Assembly: GCA_959597175.1 (NCBI GenBank)
Contig: CAUFXM010000001.1
Location: 236,922-300,921, forward strand
Length of the DNA stretch: 64,000 bases
Source: an uncultured Methanomassiliicoccales archaeon
GTDB lineage: Archaea > Thermoplasmatota > Thermoplasmata > Methanomassiliicoccales > Methanomethylophilaceae
Reading direction: 5' to 3'
The translations under genes were made by a program, and so were the position numbers. Of the stretch, positions 25,011-34,200 are shown piece by piece (within the stretch, counting starts at the first letter, position 1; each line of letters opens with the position of its first letter). Under the pieces are notes generated by a model. The model had not been told where the DNA came from. It searched no databases and was given only the letters and a program-made list of their open reading frames with translations.

Positions 25011-26041
25011 GGATCAACGTGGTGGCGTTCTCAACCAACGGCTGCAGGACCGCCCAGAGGGTGGCCGAGGTCCTGAAGGATGAGGATGTGAGGCTCTACA
25101 GCAAGACATCCTCCGACAACCTCGGACTGGAACCCGTGGAGGGGTCCATGAGGGATTGGACCGGCAGGTCGTTCTCCGAATGCGACGCAATCGTCTTCGT
25201 CGGGGCAGTAGGGATAGCGGTGAGGTACATCGCCCCTTACGTCAAGAGCAAGGACTCCGACCCCGCCGTCGTCTGCATGGACGAGCTGGGGAGGTGGGCC
25301 ATAGCGCTGCTCTCCGGTCACATCGGGGGATGCAACGCCTTCACCGAGAGGATCGCCGAGGGCACCGGGGCGGAGGCCATCATAACGACCGCCACGGACC
25401 TCAACGGGAGGTTCTCGGTGGACACCTTCGCCACTGTGAACGATCTGAGGATCATGTCCCTGAAGAAGGCCAAGGACGTATCGGCCAGGGTCCTGGACGG
25501 GAGGTTCGTCGGATTCAGCAGCAAGATCCCGGTGGAAGGCGAACTCTCCGCAGGCATCACGCCGGCTGATTCCGGAGAGTTCGGAGTATGCATATCCACC
25601 GACCCGCACTCGTCACCGTTCGACGTCACGCTCAACCTGGTCCCCATGGACATAGTCATCGGAGTGGGTTGCAGAAGGGGAACCGTTCCTGGAAAGATGG
25701 AACGTTTCGTCGACGATACCCTGGAATCTCTGGGCATCGCCAGGGAGAGGGTCGGATGCGTGGCCAGCATAGATCTGAAAAAGGATGAGGAGGCCATCCT
25801 GGCGCTGGCGAAGGGCCTCAGGGTCCCCGTTAGATTCTACTCTTCTGAGGAGCTGCTCTCGGTGGAGGGCGACTTCTCGTCATCACAGTTCGTCACATCG
25901 ATCACAGGCGTGGACTGCGTCTGCGAGAGGGCCGCCGCGAAGGCGTCTGGCGGAAACGATTTCCTGCTCAGGAAGACGGCGGAGGACGGGATGACCGTGG
26001 CCGTCTGCTCCAGGGCGATCAGACCGAGGTTCTTGAAATGA
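25007..26041 (+). CDS. cbiG: Cobalt-precorrin-5A hydrolase
   Basis: CbiG opens the lactone of cobalt-precorrin-5A and releases acetaldehyde. The 344-residue protein has an N-terminal domain with VFVGAVGIAVRYIAPYV and LLSGHIGGCNAF and a C-terminal CbiG/CobE domain starting VIGVGCRRGTVPG. It begins with TTG at 25007, overlapping the cbiD stop (TTGA). The next start, ATGA at 26038, overlaps its own stop. Confidence 0.92.
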   Translation: MRINVVAFSTNGCRTAQRVAEVLKDEDVRLYSKTSSDNLGLEPVEGSMRDWTGRSFSECDAIVFVGAVGIAVRYIAPYVKSKDSDPAVVCMDELGRWAIALLSGHIGGCNAFTERIAEGTGAEAIITTATDLNGRFSVDTFATVNDLRIMSLKKAKDVSARVLDGRFVGFSSKIPVEGELSAGITPADSGEFGVCISTDPHSSPFDVTLNLVPMDIVIGVGCRRGTVPGKMERFVDDTLESLGIARERVGCVASIDLKKDEEAILALAKGLRVPVRFYSSEELLSVEGDFSSSQFVTSITGVDCVCERAAAKASGGNDFLLRKTAEDGMTVAVCSRAIRPRFLK

Positions 26042-28032
26042 AGGACGTTTTCATATTCTCAGGCACGACCGAAGGGAGGAGTCTGGCGCAGTGGCTGGCC
26101 TCCCGCGGGGTCATGGTCCATGTGAGGGTCGCCACCGACTACGGGGCCGAGGTCATGGCCCCCGACGAGAACATAGACGTGAAGGTGGGGAGCTGCGGAG
26201 GCGCCGATGGAATCGCATCCGTCATCTCCGAGAACATGTACGACATCGTCGTGGATGCGACGCACCCGTACGCGACGACGGTGTCCAAGCACATCCGTGA
26301 GGGATGCGAGAAGGCCGGCGCGGAGTACATCAGGCTGAGGCGCGACGACTCCAGGGTCTCCGACAAGGACATCGTCACCGTCGATTCCGTCTCCGACGCC
26401 GTCGACTACCTGATGGACAAGCCGGGGAAGATCCTGGCGGCCACCGGCTCCAAGGAGCTGGACCAGTACACCCGCATCCCCGATTACAGGGAGAGGGTGG
26501 TGGCCAGGGTGCTGTCCACCATGGAATCCATGAGGAGATGCGTGGAGCTCGGTTTCGAGGGAAGGAACCTCATATGCGCCCAGGGCCCGTTCAGCGAGGA
26601 GACCAACTACGCCACGCTGAAGCAGATCGATGCATCTTTCATAGTCACCAAGGACTCCGGGACAGTGGGAGGATACGAGGAGAAGGTCCGCGCCGCGAGA
26701 AGGGCCGGAGCAACCGTCGTCCTGGTCAGGAAGCCGGACGACTCCGGACACCCATACAGCGAGGTCGTGAGCATGCTGGAGGAGAGGCTGGGGCTGCCCA
26801 ATGAGGAATCATCCCCCGCCCCCGAGGGCAGACGCTCGCTGACGCTGGTGGGCATCGGCATGGGTCCCGGGGACCTCACCCAGAGGGCAGCGGAGAAAGT
26901 TGCCGCCGCCGATCTCCTCATAGGAGCCAGGAGGATGCTGGACTCCGTGGACTCCCACGGCAGGGACGTGCTTTGCGAGTACCGCTCCGATTCGATCCTG
27001 AAACACCTGGACGAGCACCCGGAGTACCGCAGGGCCGTCGTGCTGCTCTCGGGCGACGTAGGGTTCTACAGCGGGGCCACCAAGCTCCTGGAGAAGGTGG
27101 ACCGCGACAGGTTCGACGTTGATGTGGAACCGGGGATCTCCTCGTTGGTGCATCTGTGCGCCAAGGCGGGGACCACCTGGCAGGACGCCTATCTGACCAG
27201 TTCCCATGGCAGGGACTGCAACATCGTCGGCGCAGTAAGTACACACCCCAAGGTCTTCACACTCCTCTCCGGGGAGGACACCGTCCATGAGATGTGCAGG
27301 ACGCTGATGGCCTACGGCCTATCCGATGTGGAGGTGACGGTGGGCCAGGACTTCGGTTACTCGACGGAGTCCGTCGTCACGGGAACCCCATCTGAGATGC
27401 TGGACAGGAGGTTCGGCGACCTGTGTGTCGCACTCATCGTCAACGATCAACCAGACACCCGCAACCCCATCGGTATCCCCGACGAGGAGTTCGTCCGCGG
27501 GGACGCCCCCATGACCAAGAGCGAAATCAGAGCATTATCGGTGGCGAAACTGAAACTCTCGCCCGACTCCGTCGTGTACGACGTGGGCGCCGGCACCGGC
27601 TCCGTCTCGGTGGAGATGGCCCTCGTGGCCAGGGAGGGGAAGGTGTTCGCCATCGAGAAGGAGGAGGCTGCGGCTGACCTCATTGAGATCAACAAGAAGA
27701 AGTTCAGAACACCGAATCTGGAGGTTGTTAGAGGGCTAGCCCCGGAGGCGCTGAAAGATCTTCCAGCACCCACCCATGCGTTCATAGGCGGATCCTCCGG
27801 CAACATGCTGGACATCGTCAGGTGCCTGATTTCCAAGAACCCCGACATCCGCATAGTGATCAACTCCGTGACGATAGAGACAATGGCGGAGACCGTGGAG
27901 GTCGTGAAGGAGCTGGGCCTCGTGGAGGAGGAGATCGTCAACATCTCCGTGGCCAGGTCCAAGCACCTGGGGAGGTACCACCTGATGTTCGGTCAGAACC
28001 CGGTGATGATCGCGGTGGTGAGGGGCAGATGA
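26038..28032 (+). CDS. Fused CbiJ-CbiE-CbiT (precorrin-6A reductase and precorrin-6/7 methyltransferase-decarboxylase)
   Basis: One 664-residue chain contains three consecutive pathway enzymes. Residues about 1-255 are CbiJ: VFIFSGTTEGRSLAQWLA, VVDATHPYATTVSKHIR. Residues about 270-470 are CbiE, a tetrapyrrole methylase: LTLVGIGMGPGDLT, VLLSGDVGFYSGA. Residues about 485-664 are CbiT, a Rossmann methyltransferase: VYDVGAGTGSVSVEMALVA. Together they should reduce cobalt-precorrin-6A, methylate C-5 and C-15 and decarboxylate. CbiET fusions (CobL) are common; adding CbiJ is unusual. The gene overlaps cbiG and cbiA by four bases each. Confidence 0.93.
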   Translation: MKDVFIFSGTTEGRSLAQWLASRGVMVHVRVATDYGAEVMAPDENIDVKVGSCGGADGIASVISENMYDIVVDATHPYATTVSKHIREGCEKAGAEYIRLRRDDSRVSDKDIVTVDSVSDAVDYLMDKPGKILAATGSKELDQYTRIPDYRERVVARVLSTMESMRRCVELGFEGRNLICAQGPFSEETNYATLKQIDASFIVTKDSGTVGGYEEKVRAARRAGATVVLVRKPDDSGHPYSEVVSMLEERLGLPNEESSPAPEGRRSLTLVGIGMGPGDLTQRAAEKVAAADLLIGARRMLDSVDSHGRDVLCEYRSDSILKHLDEHPEYRRAVVLLSGDVGFYSGATKLLEKVDRDRFDVDVEPGISSLVHLCAKAGTTWQDAYLTSSHGRDCNIVGAVSTHPKVFTLLSGEDTVHEMCRTLMAYGLSDVEVTVGQDFGYSTESVVTGTPSEMLDRRFGDLCVALIVNDQPDTRNPIGIPDEEFVRGDAPMTKSEIRALSVAKLKLSPDSVVYDVGAGTGSVSVEMALVAREGKVFAIEKEEAAADLIEINKKKFRTPNLEVVRGLAPEALKDLPAPTHAFIGGSSGNMLDIVRCLISKNPDIRIVINSVTIETMAETVEVVKELGLVEEEIVNISVARSKHLGRYHLMFGQNPVMIAVVRGR

Positions 28033-29387
28033 GGCTACCCCGTTTCATGATCGCCGCCCCGGCCAGCGGCTCAGGCAAGACGCTGGTGACCTGCGGGATC
28101 CTGCAGGCGCTGGTGAACAGGGGGATGAGGGTCGCATCCTTCAAGTGCGGCCCGGACTACATCGACCCCATGTTCCACTCCAGGGTCATCGGGGCGCGCT
28201 CCAAGAACCTGGACGCGTTCTTCGTAAATGATAACACTCTGAAGTACCTGTTCGGCAGGACCGCGGAGACCTGCGACATCTCCGTGGTGGAAGGTGTGAT
28301 GGGGTTCTACGACGGGATCAGCATCGCCAGCACCGAGGCCAGCTCCCACGACGTGTCCAGGAAGCTTGACGCCCCGGTGGTGCTTCTGCTGAACTGCAGA
28401 GGCGCCAGCATGTCCGTGCTGCCCGTTCTGAAGGGGTTCCTGGAGTTCAGGGAGAACAACATCAAAGGCGTGATATTCAACAACATGTCCCAGAGGGTCT
28501 ACGAGACGATAGCGCCGGAGGCGGAGAGGATGGGCGTGACCCCGATAGGGTACGTCCCCAAGGTCTCGGACCTGGTGCTGGAGAGCAGGCACCTGGGCCT
28601 CGTCCTCCCCTCGGAGATAGACGAGCTCAGGTCCAAGCTGAACAGGCTGGCCGAGGTCCTGGAGGAGTCACTCGACATCGACCTGCTGCTCAGGATCGCC
28701 GGCGACGCGCCGGGACTGGAGTACACCGCGCCGGAAGTCGGGAGGATAGAGGGGAAGGTGAGGATCGGCCTGGCCGACGACGACACCTTCTGCTTCACCT
28801 ACGAGGATAACGTGGAGCTGCTGGAGAGGTGCGGGGCGGAGATCATCAGGTTCTCGCCCATGAACGACCCCCGTCTTCCGGACGTGGACGGGATAGTCCT
28901 CTCCGGAGGGTACCCAGAACTTCACTCCGAGGCGCTGGAGTCCAACGCATCGATGCTGGAGGACATAAGGGGGAAGGTCCTGGGAGGACTGCCCTGCGTG
29001 GCCGAGTGCGGGGGGTTCATGTACCTGCACGAGAGGATGGAGGGCTCCGACGGAAGGATGCACAGGATGTGCGGCGTGATCCAGGGGGAGGTCAGGAACA
29101 CCGGGAGGCTCTCCAGGTTCGGCTATGTGACGCTCACCCCGTTGAGAGAGGACGGCATGATGCCCGGCACCGTTGTGAAGGGACACGAGTTCCACTACTG
29201 GGACAGCGACAACTGCGGTTCGGACTGGAGGGCGGTGAAGACCAACGGGAGGGAATACGAGTGCATGCACGACACCGGCACCCTGTTGGCCGGGTACCCT
29301 CACCTCTACTACTACTCGAACCCGGAATCGGCCCTGAGGTTCGTCGAGGCCTGCAGACGGCATTCGCTTTCCAGGTCGGAACGATGA
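28029..29387 (+). CDS. cbiA: Cobyrinic acid a,c-diamide synthase
   Basis: CbiA amidates the a and c carboxylates of cobyrinate using glutamine and ATP. The 452-residue protein has an N-terminal P-loop (IAAPASGSGKTLVTCG), the substrate motif FKCGPDYIDPMFHS, and a C-terminal glutaminase with LSGGYPELHSEAL and the cysteine in CVAECGGFMYLHE. Its place at the end of cbiD-G-JET separates it from the related CfbB. The ATG at 28029 overlaps the previous stop. Confidence 0.93.
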   Translation: MRLPRFMIAAPASGSGKTLVTCGILQALVNRGMRVASFKCGPDYIDPMFHSRVIGARSKNLDAFFVNDNTLKYLFGRTAETCDISVVEGVMGFYDGISIASTEASSHDVSRKLDAPVVLLLNCRGASMSVLPVLKGFLEFRENNIKGVIFNNMSQRVYETIAPEAERMGVTPIGYVPKVSDLVLESRHLGLVLPSEIDELRSKLNRLAEVLEESLDIDLLLRIAGDAPGLEYTAPEVGRIEGKVRIGLADDDTFCFTYEDNVELLERCGAEIIRFSPMNDPRLPDVDGIVLSGGYPELHSEALESNASMLEDIRGKVLGGLPCVAECGGFMYLHERMEGSDGRMHRMCGVIQGEVRNTGRLSRFGYVTLTPLREDGMMPGTVVKGHEFHYWDSDNCGSDWRAVKTNGREYECMHDTGTLLAGYPHLYYYSNPESALRFVEACRRHSLSRSER

Positions 29388-29512
29388 TTCCTTTCCCGAC
29401 ATCACCCAGGTTTTGCTGAAGTGTATGATGTAAACCACTTCTGAATAATTCCTGGATGAACCACATCCGCGAGACCCTTATTAAGAAGGTACAGGATAGC
29501 CGGGACGATCAA

Positions 29513-30928
29513 ATGACCCTCAGGATCCACAACACCCTCACCAACTCCGACGAGGAGTTCAGGCCCATCGAACCAGGCAAGGTCAAGATGTACGTCTGCG
29601 GAGTCACCGTCTACGACGACATCCACATGGGGCACGCCCGCAGCATGATCGTCTTCGACATGGTGGCCCGCTACCTCCGCTACTCCGGATACGAGGTCAC
29701 CCACGTCACGAACTTCACGGACGTGGACGACAAGATCATCAACCGCGCGGCCGAGGAGGGCGTGGACCCCCTGGAGCTCTCCGCCCGCTACATCGACCGC
29801 TACTTCGAGGACACTAAGAAGCTGGGCCTGAACCGCGCAGACTTCTACCCGAAGGCCAGCGAGTGCATCGGCGACATCATATCCATGGTCCAGAGGATCA
29901 TCGACAACGGCTTCGCCTACGTGGCCGACGACGGCAGCGTCTACTTCGAGGTCGGGAAGGTGAAGGACTACGGGAGGCTCACCAACCAGAGCATCGACTC
30001 CCTCCGCTCCAGCGGCAGGATCGCCACGGACCCCTACAAGAGGGACCCCATGGACTTCGCGGTCTGGAAGGCGGCCAAGCCCGGCGAGATCTCCTGGGAC
30101 TCCCCCTGGGGCAAGGGCAGGCCGGGATGGCATATCGAGTGCTCCGCCATGATCTACCGCTACCTCGGCGAGATGATCGACATCCACGGGGGCGGGAACG
30201 ACCTGATCTTCCCCCACCACGAGAACGAGATCCTCCAGACCGAGGCCGTCACCGGTAAGCCACTGGCCAACTACTGGATGCACAACGGCATGCTCCAGGT
30301 CAAGGGGCACGGCATGAGCAAGGAGGAGAAGATGTCCAAGTCCCTGGGCAACTTCTTCACGGTCAAGGACGTCCTGGCGAAGTACTCCACGGGCACCGTC
30401 AGGTTCTACTTCCTCAACACCCACTACATGAGCCCCCTGGTCTACGGGGAGGACATGCTCCAGGAGGCGGAGGCGGCCCTGGGGAAGCTGGTGAACAACT
30501 ACAGGGAGCTGCAGGCATACATCCGCACCGCACCCGAGGGGGCATGCGACGAGGCGACCATCGACTCATACAGGGCCAGGTTCAAGGAGGCCATGGACTC
30601 TGACTTCAACACCCGCGAAGCGATCGGGGTCATGTTCGAGATGGCCAGGGAGTCCAACATCGCCATGTCCTCAAGCTCCATGACGGTCACCACCGCCGAG
30701 GCGTGGATCTCCCTGCTCAGGGAGTTCGACACCGTTCTGGGCATACTCCCCGACGACGGCGAGACCGGCGAGGACCTCGACTCGGTCATGGGCATCCTGA
30801 TCGACCTGCGCCAGGAGCTCAGGAAGCGCAAGATGTACGACCTCGCCGACATGATCCGCGACCGCGTCAAGGATGCGGGATTCTCCCTCGAGGACTCCTC
30901 GGAGGGGGCCAAATGGAAGAGGATCTGA
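29513..30928 (+). CDS. cysS: Cysteinyl-tRNA synthetase
   Basis: CysS charges tRNA-Cys. The 471-residue protein has the class I HIGH-type motif HMGHARSM, KMSKSLGNFF, and zinc ligands in YVCGVTVYD, IECSAMIYR and PHHENEI. The ATG at 29513 (MTLRIHNTLT) fits the family; CCTTATTAAG near 29476 is a probable TATA element. Its end overlaps the start of the radical SAM gene by 16 bases. Confidence 0.95.
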   Translation: MTLRIHNTLTNSDEEFRPIEPGKVKMYVCGVTVYDDIHMGHARSMIVFDMVARYLRYSGYEVTHVTNFTDVDDKIINRAAEEGVDPLELSARYIDRYFEDTKKLGLNRADFYPKASECIGDIISMVQRIIDNGFAYVADDGSVYFEVGKVKDYGRLTNQSIDSLRSSGRIATDPYKRDPMDFAVWKAAKPGEISWDSPWGKGRPGWHIECSAMIYRYLGEMIDIHGGGNDLIFPHHENEILQTEAVTGKPLANYWMHNGMLQVKGHGMSKEEKMSKSLGNFFTVKDVLAKYSTGTVRFYFLNTHYMSPLVYGEDMLQEAEAALGKLVNNYRELQAYIRTAPEGACDEATIDSYRARFKEAMDSDFNTREAIGVMFEMARESNIAMSSSSMTVTTAEAWISLLREFDTVLGILPDDGETGEDLDSVMGILIDLRQELRKRKMYDLADMIRDRVKDAGFSLEDSSEGAKWKRI

Positions 30929-31971
30929 GGAGGAAGGCCGTCCTCACGCTCGGAGGGGCGGTCTCCCTCCCCGAGGGCTACACCCTCCCGGTGAGGGTGT
31001 CGCATTCCACCGCGGGCCCCGGCGCCGGGTTCGGCTCCGCGGTCTTCGCCTTCGGCCGCTACCGCGTCAAGAAGTCGGTCACCTACGGGGAGGGCGAGTT
31101 CCAGCTCGTCGTCAACGAGAGGGGCGGCCTCTCCATGACCCGGAAGGGGAAGCCGTTCATCAGGAGGGTCAGGGTCGAGCCGGTGGTCCGCCACGCCCCC
31201 GGGCAGGCGTTCTTCAACCTCGGGGCCAGATGCATCTTCAACTGCGCATTCTGCACGTCGCCGCTCCTGGACCCGTCCCAGGACAAGCATCTCACCACCG
31301 AGAGGATAATGGAGATGCTGGACGAATCCATGAGGGAGCAGGAGGTAGCCGCGGTGAGCTTCACCAGCGGCGTGGTCGGCTCCGTCGACGAGACGGTGGA
31401 CAGGTTCGTGGAGGCCGTCTCCGCCGTGCGCTCCAGATACCCGGACATGCCCATCGGCGTGGAGCCGTACGTCACCACCAGGGAGCACATCCAGAGGCTG
31501 AAGGACGCGGGGGCCGACGAGATAAAGCTCAACCTTGAGTCGGCCCGCAGGGACGTCTTCGAGAGGGCCTGCCCCGACCTGGACTACGACTCGGTGATGT
31601 CGCTGCTGAGGGACGCAGTGGACATATTCGGAAGGGGGAACGTGGTCTCCAACATCATCTACGGCATGGGGGAGACCGACGCCGACCTGGACGTCGTGAT
31701 GGAAAGGCTCTGCCGGATCGGCGTGCTGCCGGGCCTGAGAGCCCTCAGGGTCAACGAGATGAACAGGCCCAGGCTCATCGCCGCGGGCGTCAGGTGGCAG
31801 AAGACCACCCCTCAGAGGGCCGTGGCCCTGGCGGGGATGCAGATGGCGGCCATGAAGCGCCACGGCCTCTCGACCGAGAGCTGCAGGACCATGTGCTTCA
31901 AATGTGGGTGCTGCGACATCGTCCCTTTCATCGACATCAGGGACGAGCGAGCGCTGACCGTCAGATCCTGA
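30913..31971 (+). CDS. Radical SAM protein (methanogen type)
   Basis: This 352-residue protein has a radical SAM cluster site CIFNCAFC (C-x3-C-x2-C) around residue 106, inside GARCIFNCAFCTSPLLD. Later come GVEPYVTTREHIQRL and LNLESARRDVFERA, fitting a TIM-barrel SAM enzyme, and a C-terminal CFKCGCCDIVPF with four more cysteines that could bind an auxiliary cluster. It resembles biotin synthase-related radical SAM proteins of methanogens; the substrate is unknown. It overlaps cysS by 16 bases and the convergent symporter by 11. Confidence 0.8.
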   Translation: MEEDLRRKAVLTLGGAVSLPEGYTLPVRVSHSTAGPGAGFGSAVFAFGRYRVKKSVTYGEGEFQLVVNERGGLSMTRKGKPFIRRVRVEPVVRHAPGQAFFNLGARCIFNCAFCTSPLLDPSQDKHLTTERIMEMLDESMREQEVAAVSFTSGVVGSVDETVDRFVEAVSAVRSRYPDMPIGVEPYVTTREHIQRLKDAGADEIKLNLESARRDVFERACPDLDYDSVMSLLRDAVDIFGRGNVVSNIIYGMGETDADLDVVMERLCRIGVLPGLRALRVNEMNRPRLIAAGVRWQKTTPQRAVALAGMQMAAMKRHGLSTESCRTMCFKCGCCDIVPFIDIRDERALTVRS

Positions 31972-33199
31972 GCTCCAGCTCCTCTCCCCTCATGCGGGCC
32001 TCGGTGACCTCGGCCACCGTGGTGAAGTAGACGTCCGCCGAGGAGTTGAGGGCGGTCTCCAGGGAGTCCTGGATCACGCCGATGATGAACCCGATGGCCA
32101 CCATCTGCATCGCGATGTCGTCGCCGATGCCGAGCATGGAGCATGCGAGCGGTATCAGGAGGAGCGAGCCCCCGCTGACCCCGGACGCCCCGCAGGCCGC
32201 GATGGTCGCGATGATGCAAAGCAGAAGGGCCATGGCGATGGGCACGTCCATGCCCAGCGTGAACGCGGCGCACAGGGTCATGACCGTGATGGTCACCGCC
32301 GCCCCGTTCATGTTGATGGTGGCACCCAGCGGGATGGACACCGAGTAGAAGCTCTTGCTGAGCCCTATCCTCTCGCACAGGCCCAGGTTGACCGGGATGT
32401 TGGCGGCGGAGCTCCTGGTGAAGAAGGCGGTCACGGCGCTGTCGCGCAGGCACCTGAAAACCAGCGGGTAGGGGTTCCTGCGCATCAGGAGCCCTCCGAT
32501 GATCGGGTTGGTGATGAAGATGACTATGAGCATGCAGGCCACCAGGAGCACGATCAGCGCCCCGTACTCCACGAATATGTCCGCGCCGCTGGTGGACACC
32601 GTGTTGTATATGAGCCCCAGGATCCCGATGGGCGCGAACTCGATGATGATGCGGATCACCTTGGTCACGATCTCGCTGGCGTCGGAGACCAGTCTCTTGG
32701 TGCTCTCGCCCGCGACCCCCTTCATGATGATCCCGAACAGGGCGGCCCAGAAGAGTATGCTGAGGTAGTTGGCGTTGACTATCGCCGACACGGGATTGGT
32801 GAATATGCCCACGATGAGATTGCTGATCAGCGTCCACGTGTCGGTGACCGTGGGCTCCACGTCCCCGACACCGCTGAGCGTGACCGTCAGAGGGAACGCG
32901 TAGCTCATGAGGACGGCCACCGTGGCCGCGACGATGGTGCTCCCTACGTATAGGATCAGCACCAGCCTGAACTTGGACCCGATGCCGTGTCCGGACGCTG
33001 CAAGGGAGCTCATCACGAGCACGAAGACGAGTATCGGGGCGATCGCCCTGAGGGCGTCGACGAACACCGTCCCCAGTAGGCCTATGGGCTCTATCCCCGG
33101 CACCACCAGGGCCAGGACCGCACCTATGAGCAGCCCCGCCAGTATGCGGAAGATCAGATTGATGGACGTCCATCTCTCATAGACCTGCTTGAGCTCCAT
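31961..33199 (-). CDS. sstT: Sodium:serine/threonine symporter (SstT-like, DAACS family)
   Basis: The 412-residue membrane protein belongs to the dicarboxylate/amino acid:cation symporter family. Characteristic re-entrant loop motifs are TRSSAANIPVNLGLCERIG and TINMNGAAVTITVM, both as in SstT, which imports serine and threonine with sodium. It follows the M14-like gene by 25 bases on the same strand and may be the last gene of that operon. If so, it could recover amino acids released by the peptidase-like proteins. The ATG at 33199 (MELKQVYERW) is preferred. Confidence 0.85.
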   Translation of the reverse strand: MELKQVYERWTSINLIFRILAGLLIGAVLALVVPGIEPIGLLGTVFVDALRAIAPILVFVLVMSSLAASGHGIGSKFRLVLILYVGSTIVAATVAVLMSYAFPLTVTLSGVGDVEPTVTDTWTLISNLIVGIFTNPVSAIVNANYLSILFWAALFGIIMKGVAGESTKRLVSDASEIVTKVIRIIIEFAPIGILGLIYNTVSTSGADIFVEYGALIVLLVACMLIVIFITNPIIGGLLMRRNPYPLVFRCLRDSAVTAFFTRSSAANIPVNLGLCERIGLSKSFYSVSIPLGATINMNGAAVTITVMTLCAAFTLGMDVPIAMALLLCIIATIAACGASGVSGGSLLLIPLACSMLGIGDDIAMQMVAIGFIIGVIQDSLETALNSSADVYFTTVAEVTEARMRGEELELRI

Positions 33200-33224
33200 T
33201 GAGCCGACCAAGCCGTACCCGTAT

Positions 33225-34196
33225 TTATTGGATTCTGATTCCGGCCTCGCCCGAGGCCGCCTTGAACTCGCCTATCGGGATCAGCCTGAACACCACGGTG
33301 TCCGCGTAGACCAGCGGGTCCGAGTGCCTGAAGAACACCACCCCGTCGCACTCCGCCCTGATCTCGTGCCTGACGCAGCCCTCGTAGGGGTCGATGACCC
33401 TTGCCAGCAGATCGCCGGCGACGACCTGGGACTCCACCTCGACCACCGGCTCGAATATCCCGGCCTCGGGCGTCTGCACGCTCACCAGATGGCCCTCGTC
33501 GATTACGTCCGGGATGTACCCGGCCTTGCCGTCGTACGAGACCGCGCCGATCCTGTTCAGGAACCTGGTCACGCTGTCCACCACCTTCATGGCGCTCCTG
33601 CGGTCGATCCTGGAGGTCTCCTGGGTGTACAGCGAGAACGCCTTGGTCTCCCAGATCTGCCAGTTGTAGTTCAGTATCCCGGAGTCGAACGGCACCGGGT
33701 CCACCAGGACGACGTAGGGCAGCGCGAACATCTTGGCGTCCTCCACGCTCTCGAACCCCGTCCTCATCATCCTGACATGGGGCGTGAACTGCCCCGGGGC
33801 GTGGTAGCTGGCGAACTGCACGCCGTACCTGTAGCCCATGAGCTCCCTGAACACCCCGTCGGCTATCCTCTGGGTGGTCTCCCCCAGGCCGTACCCGGGG
33901 AACATCCTGTTGATGTCCGAGTTGTCGGTGGGCCAGAACCTCTTGCCGATGTTCATCGAATAGGGGTTCACGCACGGGATCACCGTTATCGAGTGCCCCT
34001 CGTTGATCAGTCCCCTGGCCTCCAGCTGCTTCAGCCTGTCGACCAGCTGGGAGCAGCAGTAGAGCTGCTGAACCTCGTTCCCCCTCATGGACCCGACCAC
34101 GCACATGGTCTTCTCCCCGGATCCGAACCTGAAGCCCGTGACGCGGAAGGAATCCCTGTACATCGATTCCAGCTCGTATATCGTGATCCTCTCCAT
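33225..34196 (-). CDS. M14-like (aspartoacylase/succinylglutamate desuccinylase type) protein lacking one zinc ligand
   Basis: This 323-residue protein has the carboxypeptidase-like fold of the AstE/AspA group. The first metal motif reads GSMRGNEVQQL, where related enzymes have H-G-x-E, so one histidine is replaced by arginine. DINRMFPGYG and SYHAPGQFTP (with the later histidine) are kept. A C-terminal beta domain (PEAGIFEPVVEVESQVVAGD) resembles the hybrid-motif lid of aspartoacylases. It starts 4 bases after the sister gene and may be a modified-specificity or non-catalytic partner. The stop is TAA. Confidence 0.7.
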   Translation of the reverse strand: MERITIYELESMYRDSFRVTGFRFGSGEKTMCVVGSMRGNEVQQLYCCSQLVDRLKQLEARGLINEGHSITVIPCVNPYSMNIGKRFWPTDNSDINRMFPGYGLGETTQRIADGVFRELMGYRYGVQFASYHAPGQFTPHVRMMRTGFESVEDAKMFALPYVVLVDPVPFDSGILNYNWQIWETKAFSLYTQETSRIDRRSAMKVVDSVTRFLNRIGAVSYDGKAGYIPDVIDEGHLVSVQTPEAGIFEPVVEVESQVVAGDLLARVIDPYEGCVRHEIRAECDGVVFFRHSDPLVYADTVVFRLIPIGEFKAASGEAGIRIQ

Positions 34197-34200
34197 GCCG

